Assembly: GCA_030248225.1 (NCBI GenBank)
Contig: JASANE010021448.1
Span: forward strand, 1 to 64,000
Source: Trileptium ribeirensis
Taxonomy: Eukaryota > Nematoda > Enoplea > Enoplida > Thoracostomopsidae
Direction: 5' to 3'
DNA length: 64,000 nucleotides
Shown: one piece after another, positions 22,926-33,500 of the stretch
Numbering within the stretch: the first letter of the stretch is position 1
Layout of the letters: every line of letters starts with the position of its first letter
The notes under the pieces: generated by a model
Told to the model about the DNA's origin: nothing
The model's input: the letters and a program-made list of their open reading frames with translations, nothing else
Databases searched by the model: none
Translations under genes and position numbers: made by a program

Positions 22926-24999
22926 AGTAGTTAAAAGTCGTACATCAATAATTGTATTAGCAGTGTTGCTTGCATTAACAATTGGTTGAAGTCACTGCAG
23001 TAGAGGTTAAGCCGTGTTTTGTATAAAGATTTTATTAGCTATTAGCTAAGCTTGAGTTTTATAAATAACGTAGAGTATATACAACATATACGACCACATA
23101 ATAAATATATACGCAAAATTATATACTGATTATAACAAATTTGATGTCGAGACAGAATGTAGTTTGACCAACTATCACGTCTGCTTGACAGACAATTAAA
23201 CCAACACACAGTTTCACGATACTTGGGACATTCTTTTTGGTAGAAAGGGACACTTTCAAGAACATAGTGCGAATGTCGTTCGAAGCTGCAGCTCACTAAT
23301 TCGCCAGATATATAGCTTGGCACCTATGCTTGATTTTAACAGACTGCGTTGCTTGGCTTATGCGTTGGTTCTTTGTCGTTGTCCGTCTGCGCCCATTGTG
23401 TCATATCCTAAACACTGATGCAACATTTGCTTCGGAAAGTCAAACGAGGCTCCATATTACTTCTAACATTAAGATCTTTGCACTAGCGGTTACCAGTCCA
23501 TCAACGAATTACATTCAAATAAATGACACATGTCTATATTATATGAAAGCATTCACTTCTGCCTTGTTATATCACCTGATAATTATTTATGTGACGATCG
23601 GATATTACATGTTGGAGCTGCCACTACAACGGATGTTCGTTTTCTGGGCATCCATTATAGAATTCATTACCAGTATCTCTCAAAAGAAATGAAGTTTCAA
23701 ATAAAAATTTCAAAAAACAAGCAAAAGAACTTTAATTCGTTTCACTAAATAGAAGATGCTTTTGTAAGACTGTAGGTGTTAAACAGCTCTTTAGAAAAAA
23801 ATCATATCAATTATAATTGCAATTATATTTTGTAATCCGTATTAACAAATACCATATTAACTATATACACATATATATATTGATGTATATTTCTAAAATT
23901 ATGTATTAATGTACACATTAATATAATCTAAAAATACTTAATGCTCATGCAAATATATATTATTGTATATTATATTTATAACTCATACAGCTCTGAAAGT
24001 TATATTTTATGCCTTTGTATAAACTTCGTAACATTTTCAATTAAAACTAAATTGTGCAAACTATTTGCTTATTTACACTAAGTATTAGTCCCTTAAGTCC
24101 ACGGCGGGCGGTGTATACTTAATAGTGTATCGATCGCGATATTTTGTAGAACAAGTTTATTCTAGATTTAATATTTTTCAGTTTTGAGCAACAAATATAC
24201 TTATTATATATAAATCATCTATGTTATTATCAGCTCGTTGTAGTTGTAGAAGTATATACTACCTCTACTTTGGTGAATCCAGAATTTTATGGGGGGTCCA
24301 AGCTGGGAACGACCCTAAACTAATCCATAGGCAGAATATTTTTTCTGAATATTTTTATACATTTTTCTCTATAATATTTGGTCGCCAATCTAAGATCTGA
24401 CGGCGGATGCTTTAGTACCACTGCGCCTTCCCTCACACCTGCCCAGGAGGACTAGTTAGGACTAGTTTACCCGTTCTTGTTACGGCATTTACTGAATAAA
24501 TAATCCCTTGTAGAGAGGGGATTAATTAAGTAACACTCAGTCAGTCAGTGGAGTAGCAAGTTACACACTAACAAACTATTTGGAAGCTTCGTACAAATTC
24601 AATATAATAGCGGCTATTTGAAGAAACATATATATTTTAATGTTGTGTGTATACGGGTTTTTTTGTATTTTGTCTTTCAATTTATACAGAAAGTTTCTTG
24701 TACAGAAATTAACTTTTTAATCTATAAGTAAGTAAGTAAATAAACGCACTGATGTATTCGTTTTAGCCTATAATAATATATACCACTGTTGGCCACTACA
24801 AAATTGAAACTAAATTTAGAACAGTTATAGCAATACTTAATGATTTTAAAAAAATTGCAATGTCATTATTTTCAGAATATGTGGGCCGCTTTTGCAAATT
24901 TTATTGGATCATGTTAAGTTCGCTCCTTTACCTTCCCCCATAACTGAGTTGGGGAGGAGACTTGACATAATAAGTGCTATAGGATAAAAATTTAAACTA
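22926..24999. other. AT-rich non-coding stretch
   Basis: No gene can be supported. The open frame at 23530-23748 contains DDRILHV and VRFLGIHY, which recalls the FLG region of LINE reverse transcriptases, but it is too weak and short to call. Near 24380-24450 (minus strand) there is GGCGCAGTGGTACTAAAGCA, which looks like a tRNA D-arm/A box and may be a SINE remnant. The rest is AT-rich and unremarkable. Confidence 0.4.
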
Positions 25000-25212
25000 A
25001 TGGTGAACCCAGGCTTAGGCTTAGGGCTAGGCTTACACCTAGGTTTAGGCTTAGACTTTGGCTTAGGATTAGGGTTAGGCTTACACCTAGGTTTAGGCTT
25101 AGACTTTGGCTTAGGATTAGGGTTAGGCTTACACCTAGGTTTAGGCTCAGACTTTGGCTTAGGGTTAGGGTTAGGCTTACACCTAGGTTTAGGCTTAGAC
25201 TTAGACTTAGGA
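25000..25212. repeat. 48-bp tandem array built from TTAGGC/TTAGGG-like words
   Basis: TTACACCTAGGTTTAGGCTT starts at 25033, 25081, 25129 and 25177, exactly 48 bases apart. Within each unit there are further TTAGGC, TTAGGG, TTAGGA and TTTGGC hexamers. It looks like a degenerate telomere-type repeat organised into a higher-order 48-bp unit. The Leu/Gly open frame on the plus strand and the Leu/Ser frame on the minus strand are repeat products. Confidence 0.92.
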
Positions 25213-26544
25213 AGACAAAATGTAATAAAATTATTCGAGGGGGGCTTGAAATGGTGCGTTTTATTGTTTTAAGCACCAGATAAGCTTGTTTTTCAGTAAT
25301 AATCGGAAACTTTAGAGTAATATTGGTTTTTATTTAGGGCCATTGATAACTTATTTCATCTTTTTTAGGCCTTATTTATGCGAGAATTTACATAGGCATT
25401 TTCCACTGTATAGCACGGTGCCGCAAGTACGTTCGTATTTCTTGTGGAAAATTTATACCGATATGCCTTTATTGTCTAATGTCTTACATTGTTGAAAATA
25501 AAAAAGCAAAAACAAAAAATTCATCTATATTACGACGTGGAGTTATGTGATAAAACAACCATGTATTAAGTGCCACAAGATATGGTTCAGAAATGAATGA
25601 AAATTCATTTGGAACGTCATCATCGAACCATTAGCTTGGACATAGCCAAAAGTAGTGATAGGCATAACTAGAGGACTCTATGTTTGATACAAGATACAAA
25701 TATATCGACAAAAGGCTTATGTATAGTGGCTAGGATCATTATTGAAAGTCATATAATATGCATATATAAATTATTAATTACATAAAAAAGGTACCAAATT
25801 TTTCATATGCTAAGTTTAAGATGCAACGATCCTATTAACAGTCACTTTATTTATTAGACTCGTACTTGGAAGAAGAATCATATCTAGGCCACACCATTTG
25901 CTAATTCACCCGCTGCTGCTGTGTTAGTGTAAAGTGTTTGACAGTAGTGCAAAAATTGCGTGCACAAAATGATTGCTCACTTGCTAATTTTATTGTTTAA
26001 TTCATATACGCTCAATTTAATTAGCTAGACAAAATTAACTAGATGCTTCCCTAGGACCGTTTCAGTCTACAGATTCACTTATTCTTTATATAACTAGTCA
26101 GAAAACAGTGCAATGTACAGAAGTTCTCAGGAAAATTAATATTTAGCCTGAAGAGCTACGCAGCATAGATATATCCACAAGAAAGCACTATACAGTTATA
26201 GCAAAATCGAAGCAGCCAATTCATTTTGATAGGTGTTAACAGAACTGTGAATATAAATATGGGTTTCTTTCGAAAAATAGTTCCCTTGTGCTTAAGATAT
26301 ACATGGATTATGGACGTCGTTATTAGCATGCTGAACTTAACAAGGACTATAAATAAAATTGGAATAGGCATTACTCACTTATAGTTGACAAATGCAGTTT
26401 TTATTCTAAGTATGTAGATTAATTGGCACAGTTTAAACCTTGAACCATTTATTTCTCAGTTGAATATGATACCGAAATAACATCGCAACCGGTCAGCGGC
26501 GTAGATGCACGGACCTAGTGAGCCAAGACCAATCCAATCTCCGC
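25213..26544. other. Non-coding stretch before the satellite
   Basis: Nothing recognisable. It is AT-rich, with only short open frames that lack family features. Confidence 0.5.
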
Positions 26545-29500
26545 GATCCCTGAGCGTTTTTTTTGTTTAGAGGTCTGGTTTCAGGGTCAGAGGTCAAAAT
26601 GTGGGTTTTTACACAATTTAAGTGCCATTCAAATAAGCAAGCGAATTTCTCTCTTAAAATTCGAACTGTTAATCTTTGGTTGATTTTATTTTCATAATAA
26701 AATGATAAATGCCGATGCCTCTTTTTTGGTTTTTCGATGGTCTGCTATAACTCTGGAACGACTTAACCAACTTTCATAATCTTGGGCTCATTCAAACCAG
26801 TATAGTCCATTTACCGAGTACATCCCTGAGCGTTTTTTTGTTTTGAGGTCTGGTTCCAGGGTCAGAGGTCAAAATGTGGGTTTTTACACCATTTTAGTAC
26901 CATTCATAGAAGCAAGGGCATTTCTATCTTAACATTCGAACTTTTAATCTTTGGTTGATTTTATTTCATAATAAAATGATAAATGCCGATGCCTCTTTTT
27001 TGGTTTTTCGATGGTCTGCTATAACTCTGGAACGACTTAACCAACTTTCATAATCTTGGGCTCATTCAAACCAGTATAGTCCATTTACCGAGTACATCCC
27101 TGAGCGTTTTTTGTTTTGAGGTCTGGTTCCAGGGTCAGAGGTCAAAATGTGGGTTTTTACACCATTTTAGTACCATTCATAGAAGCAAGGGCATTTCTAT
27201 CTTAACATTCGAACTTTTAATCTTTGGTTGATTTTATTTCATAATAAAATGATAAATGCCGATGCCTCTTTTTTGGTTTTTCGATGGTCTGCTATAACTC
27301 TGGAACGACTTAACCAACTTTCATAATCTTGGGCTCATTCAAACCAGTATAGTCCATTTACCGAGTACATCCCTGAGCGTTTTTTTGTTTTGAGGTCTGG
27401 TTCCAGGGTCAGAGGTCAAAATGTGGGTTTTTACACCATTTTAGTACCATTCATAGAAGCAAGGGCATTTCTATCTTAACATTCGAACTTTTAATCTTTG
27501 GTTGATTTTATTTCATAATAAAATGATAAATGCCGATGCCTCTTTTTTGGTTTTTCGATGGTCTGCTATAACTCTGGAACGACTTAACCAACTTTCATAA
27601 TCTTGGGCTCATTCAAACCAGTATAGTCCATTTACCGAGTACATCCCTGAGCGTTTTTTTGTTTTGAGGTCTGGTTCCAGGGTCAGAGGTCAAAATGTGG
27701 GTTTTTACACCATTTTAGTACCATTCATAGAAGCAAGGGCATTTCTATCTTAACATTCGAACTTTTAATCTTTGGTTGATTTTATTTCATAATAAAATGA
27801 TAAATGCCGATGCCTCTTTTTTGGTTTTTCGATGGTCTGCTATAACTCTGGAACGACTTAACCAACTTTCATAATCTTGGGCTCATTCAAACCAGTATAG
27901 TCCATTTACCGAGTACATCCCTGAGCGTTTTTTTGTTTTGAGGTCTGGTTCCAGGGTCAGAGGTCAAAATGTGGGTTTTTACACCATTTTAGTACCATTC
28001 ATAGAAGCAAGGGCATTTCTATCTTAACATTCGAACTTTTAATCTTTGGTTGATTTTATTTCATAATAAAATGATAAATGCCGATGCCTCTTTTTTGGTT
28101 TTTCGATGGTCTGCTATAACTCTGGAACGACTTAACCAACTTTCATAAGCTTGGGCTCATTCAAACCAGCATAATCCATTTACCGAGTGAGTCCCAGTTT
28201 TTTTGTTTAGAGGTCTGGTTTCAGGGTCAGAGGTCAAAATGTGGGTTTTTACACCATTTTAGTACCATTCATAGAAGCAAGGGCATTTCTATCTTAACAT
28301 TCGAACTTTTAATCTTTGGTTGATTTTATTTCATAATAAAATGATAAATGCCGATGCCTCTTTTTTGGTTTTTCGATGGTCTGCTATAACTCTGGAACGA
28401 CTTAACCAACTTTCATAATCTTGGGCTCATTCAAACCAGTATAGTCCATTTACCGAGTGAGTCCCAGTTTTTTTGTTTAGAGGTCTGGTTTCAGGGTCAG
28501 AGGTCAAAATGTGGGTTTTTACACCATTTTAGTACCAAAAAAAAAAAAAACCCCCCCCCCCCCCCACCCCCCAACCCTTCATAGAAGCAAGGGCATTTCT
28601 ATCTTAACATTCGAACTTTTAATCTTTGGTTGATTTTATTTCATAATAAAATGATAAATGCCGATGCCTCTTTTTTGGTTTTTCGATGGTCTGCTATAAC
28701 TCTGGAACGACTTAACCAACTTTCATAAGCTTGGGCTCATTCAAACCAGCATAATCCATTTACCGAGTGAGTCCCAGTTTTTTTGTTTAGAGGTCTGGTT
28801 TCAGGGTCAGAGGTCAAAATGTGGGTTTTTACACCATTTTAGTACCATTCATAGAAGCAAGGGCATTTCTATCTTAACATTCGAACTTTTAATCTTTGGT
28901 TGATTTTATTTCATAATAAAATGATAAATGCCGATGCCTCTTTTTTGGTTTTTCGATGGTCTGCTATAACTCTGGAACGACTTAACCAACTTTCATAAGC
29001 TTGGGCTCATTCAAACCAGCATAATCCATTTACCGAGTGAGTCCCAGTTTTTTTGTTTAGAGGTCTGGTTTCAGGGTCAGAGGTCAAAATGTGGGTTTTT
29101 ACACCATTTTAGTACCATTCATAGAAGCAAGGGCATTTCTATCTTAACATTTCGAACTTTTAATCTTTGGTTGATTTTATTTCATAATAAAATGATAAAT
29201 GCCGATGCCTCTTTTTTGTTTTTGATGGTCTTGCTATAACTCTGGAACGACTAAACCAACTTTCATAAGCTTGGGCTCATTCAAACCAGCATAATCCATT
29301 TACCGAGTGAGTCCCAGTTTTTTTGTTTAGAGGTCTGGTTTCAGGGTCAGAGGTCAAAATGTCCCTTTTGGGTTTCACTTTTACACCATTTTAGTACCAT
29401 TCATAAAGAAGAAGCAAGGGCATTTTTGATTGTAACATTCGAACTTTTAATCTTTGGTCGATTTTTATTCATAATAAAATGATAAATGCCGATGCCTCTT

Positions 29501-29970
29501 TTTTTGTTTTCATGACCTGCTATAACCTTGAACCAGTTTACCAACTTTCATAAGCTGGGCCCATCAAACCAGCAAATCCATTTACCTAGTGAGTCCCAGT
29601 TTTTTTGTTTAATAGTCGGTTTCAGGGTCAGAGGTCAAAGTGTTTTTTACATTATCTGTACCCATTCAGCAACTTCTATCTTAACAATTTTGAACTTTTA
29701 ATCTTTGGTTGATTTATTTCATAGAAAATGATAAATGCCGATGCCCTCTCTTTTTGGTTTTCGATGGTTTGCTATACTCGGAACGACTACCAACTTTCAT
29801 ATCTTGGGCTCATTCAAACCAGTATAGTCCATTACCGAGTACATCCTGCTTTTTGTTTAGGCGTCCAGGGTCAGAGGTCAAAATAGCACCCATTTTATCC
29901 TCCGAAGCAAGGCATCAAATTTTATTTCATAATAAAATGATAAATGCCCATGCCTCTTTTTTGGTTTTCG
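26545..29970. repeat. Satellite-like array, ~13 units of ~270-274 bp, each with a DR1 motif
   Basis: Unit landmarks CCCTGAGCG / GTCCCAGTTT lie near 26548, 26824, 27098, 27371, 27645, 27919, 28193, 28463, 28773, 29043, 29313, 29595 and 29844. Units from about 26825 to 28190 are almost identical. The later ones form a second subtype (TTTCAGGGTC, GTCCCAG), and those right of about 29370 are decayed by many small indels. Every unit carries GGGTCAGAGGTCA, a direct repeat of the nuclear-receptor half-site with one base between. A poly-A/poly-C run interrupts one unit at about 28537-28577. The array lies just upstream of the first DOCK exon found here. Confidence 0.95.
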
Positions 29971-30464
29971 ATTAAGGCTCCGGTTCGGGAGTCGTGAGGT
30001 TTTGAGGTATGGTACTCTCGTGGTTCGTCGACCCAAAATTTCCAAATTTATTCTGACGTTCTAGGCGCTGAAATGTTTCACCAGGAGGTTTTCTGGCCTG
30101 AAACACTCATTACCGGTGTGGGTTGTGAGCTGCGACGCATCGTTCCATGTGTACGAGGGTACAGCGCCCCTATGGTTAATGGACCTAAAATTAATAATTT
30201 TATTGTGACGTCCTGGGAGGTTGATATCATGCACTTGGGGTGTTCGGGCATGGGAAGCTCATTTTCGGTGTTAGTTTTGTTGTAACTTGTGCGATATTGT
30301 GTTATATCTACGTAATATGCATATGCATTTATATTATAGCATATCGATGTTATGCTATAATAGAGAGCTGATTGGCTGTGCACGCAAAAGGCGTAGGTGT
30401 ACCTTTGCTTCACTACGGCCTGCAATCTCGATAGAATTACTAGTTTTTGTTTCGATTCTTTCAG
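29971..30464. other. Intron sequence before DOCK exon A
   Basis: It contains two diverged copies of a ~160-bp block (CCCAAAATTTCC...TTATTCTGACGTTCTAGG, then CCTAAAATTAATAATTTTAT...GTGACGTCCTGGG). The 70-residue open frame here has no family features. The last bases (TTTCGATTCTTTCAG) form the 3' splice site of exon A. Confidence 0.5.
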
Positions 30465-30551
30465 GTATTCTTCACAGATTCGTTCAGAAATCGAGCTACA
30501 GCCCGCGATCAGCAGCTATTGCAACGCCTCAAGCATCTAATCTCGTCACAG
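30465..30551 (+). CDS. DOCK: DOCK exon A (late DHR2)
   Basis: 29 codons, VFFTDSFRNRATARDQQ through LKHLISSQ. The acceptor is TTCTTTCAG and the donor CAG|GTTAAA, phase 0 at the end. FFTD followed by a charged helix is the conserved DOCK sequence soon after the VDPAVMGG region. That preceding motif was not found anywhere to the left in this window. Confidence 0.85.
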
Positions 30552-33500
30552 GTTAAATATTGTTTTACGAATAATTTATTATTGAGATATGTATATTATT
30601 TTATTCTAAACACAATTTATAAGATGTTATATAATAGATTTATTTTATTATTGTTTTGGGGGGGGGAATAAATTTTCGTTATAACAATCATCACTTGAGC
30701 AGCTGCATAACCGTATCGATTTTAAAATGACTCGCAATACGCTGCGCGTGAGAAATGTTTTTTATTCGAAAACTACCTCTTTTTCTTGTTGCGCTTTACT
30801 ATAATACCTACATACAAAAACATTCCATCGAATATCACATTACGCGCACGAGCTGTATATTATTTTGACCGCTTGACCGTTCCAACTCACCCGTGTGAAA
30901 CCAGGATTTAAGTTTGAAATTTTATATGATGATGACTCGCTTTTCGCTCGTTCGACGCTCGCCCGTTCCCATGACCACAGAAATTTTAAGTGGCGAGGAC
31001 TGTACAGTGGCTTTTCTTGTTTTGTCTACGCTGTCCAGTGTCTACTATATTATTATCCACCACAGCAGCAATAAATCTTAAACTGATGCCAGCTAAAAAT
31101 AATTACAATCTAATTGGTTATTACGGAATTGCAAACGATCGAAAATTCGTTTCACCCATTATAACGCACACTGCTACCAAATTTGGAGCCCAGATGCGTT
31201 GTGATATTCGATTGCACGTGCGGCGCTATTTGCGTTGTTCAGGAAGTTCTTTCAGGAACTGAGCAGCGCAGCTCGTAGACATTTCTCTGGTTACCTTCTG
31301 GTATTTATATTATCGGACAAAATGTTTTAGCTGCAATGTTTCGTTTGATATTATCACGATCATTTATCTTCAATTAAATACAACCTGCAGGACAATTTTT
31401 TTGATTTCAGATACCACTTTTGGAGAAAGCCCTATGGGTTCAGGCGACGCGAATTTCTAGTCGAGACTACGAAGCAACCGATCAGCCGCTTCACGCGTAT
31501 TTGGTCGAATGCTTTCAAGATTATAAAGCACGGGTAGAAAAATTATACGGAGCACAGGTAAGAAGGTAGAAAATGATTACATAAGAAAGAGACAGATCAC
31601 TGATTTGCTCCTTCAAGCAATTTCTGATATTCAAGGGCGCTTAATTTTATGTTAAACCAAGTTTACACCACTTATTTCCCTAATGAACTGCTGTTTCGAG
31701 CAAAAAAAAAAGTTTGGTTTACTAATATATAAAGAGTTACAAAGGAGACTTTGGTTTAGTGATAAACGACTGCTAATATTATTGATACACGTCATAAATA
31801 TTATCACAGTCGTGTTTCAAATGAACGAACATCGAAACGGAATCGCACAAGATGCCTATCCGGGAACAAGTCTGAAGAAATAGCTATGGTACTCATTTCG
31901 AGCAGCTATTGAAGGAAATATGAAAAAGTGCAAAAATTATTAAATTTCTAATTCGAAACGATCTGGGACAAAATCCGAAAACATTAAACTAATTTAATTT
32001 TACTGAACGATGAGCACATTTCTGACGACAGCTGTACGTAATGTTTAGCTCATGGAGCAGTTTGCGTGGCTAAATATTAACGGATTGTTAAAAAATATGA
32101 GTTGATTGATTAAAGACCAAAGTTTGGACAAAATAAAACAATAATACATTACAAGCGTACTCGCCAGAAAATGAGTGCTGTTAGTTTAATGTTTGCTCTT
32201 TTAACATTCGTTCGGTTTTCGTTCGAAAAGTCGCAAATTATATTTCAGATGTCGAAATTGTAGTCTTCTTTTTAAAAATTTTTTCATAAATTTTGTTTAT
32301 CCGATTCAGGAGCGGAGCGCTTCAGTGTATTTAATGCGGGAACTACGATAAGATGTGTGCATGGATATTTGTAAAACTGAAAATGGTTTCAATTTCGCTT
32401 ATCAATTTAAAATGAGTTCGTTTTAAATTTAGTTCCAAAAAGATGAAATGATCTCAACCCGTTTTAAAACAACTGGTTTTAAATAGACTCTTTTTTAAAA
32501 CCGCTAGTTTTGATTTGTCTTTTGGCGGGAATTTTCAAACCTGTTTTATGTTAAACACGTACACCTAATGGTAATATGGTTGATGTGAGCAGTTGGTTTT
32601 AACTTCACTTAGTTGGTGCCAACTGAAATGAAATGGAGTGAAACTTCATTGACAAAAATGTGAAATTAGAATAAGTTTTGTTAATAAAATTGACTCGATT
32701 AAAATCGAGCTAAAACCACATTGATTGTAAAATGAGAAGTACAGTTGATTTATCTTTCATTTTTATCATATCGCTGCACACATCTTATCGTAGTTCCTAT
32801 CGTAGGTGACAATCATTTATGGCGCAATTGAATATCAAGTAGATTTAATTTATCAAGGTGCAGGTCGCGAGCGAAAAACGGTCGAATAACAAACAATAGT
32901 CTTAAATTTTTTAAATAAAAATCTGAGATATTACATCGAATTCTCCATCGTCGTGTTCCAATATGGATATAAAGAGCTTTAAAATGTTGTAGTTACAGTT
33001 ATATGGCCATAGTCGGACCAGATTTGTTCATAGCTAGTTAGCAATTTATAATAGTTGTTTTTGTTTGTCTTTTCAGCGCAGCTTACTTCCACCCGGATCA
33101 ACCATTCACGTTGCCTCAATAGTCTCAGCGCCCCGTTATTCGAAGCCATCGATATCGAAGCACGACTCGGTCGATAGCATGTTGAACGAAAAACGAATTA
33201 GTGCCAATGCGTCGTCTGGTGGCGGTGGTACCAACACTGCCGGCGGTAGCCCAAATGTTCAACAGAACGAAGTGTAAGTTTGTTTTGTTGGAAGGATCAC
33301 TGGATAAACTGTGATCGTAAGTGTAATTTTAGCATTATTAAATGATGTTTTAAGCGCGAGAGCAGGCCCAGCGATGGCATGATTCTGGACAAACACTGTG
33401 ACCTTGGTAGTCACCTTTCTAACCTAATATTTGTGTATGCCGTCGACATCATTTGGTCAGACAGTGGCTGAATAATGCCTCGCTAGAAAGTGAGGCCGCG

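Noticed and set aside
23330..23748. Open frames with DDRILHV...VRFLGIHY, reminiscent of LINE reverse transcriptase
   Set aside because: The resemblance is limited to a few residues and no catalytic motif is present, so it is not called as a feature.
24380..24450. tRNA-like D-arm on the minus strand (GGCGCAGTGGTACTAAAGCA)
   Set aside because: No matching T arm at the right distance and no acceptor stem. At most a SINE remnant.
25000..25276. Leu/Gly-rich and Leu/Ser-rich open frames on opposite strands
   Set aside because: Translation of a TTAGG-type 48-bp repeat. Not a protein gene.
30073..30285. 70-residue open frame just before DOCK exon A
   Set aside because: It does not resemble the DHR2 sequence expected before FFTD, and the segment is part of a decayed ~160-bp duplication.
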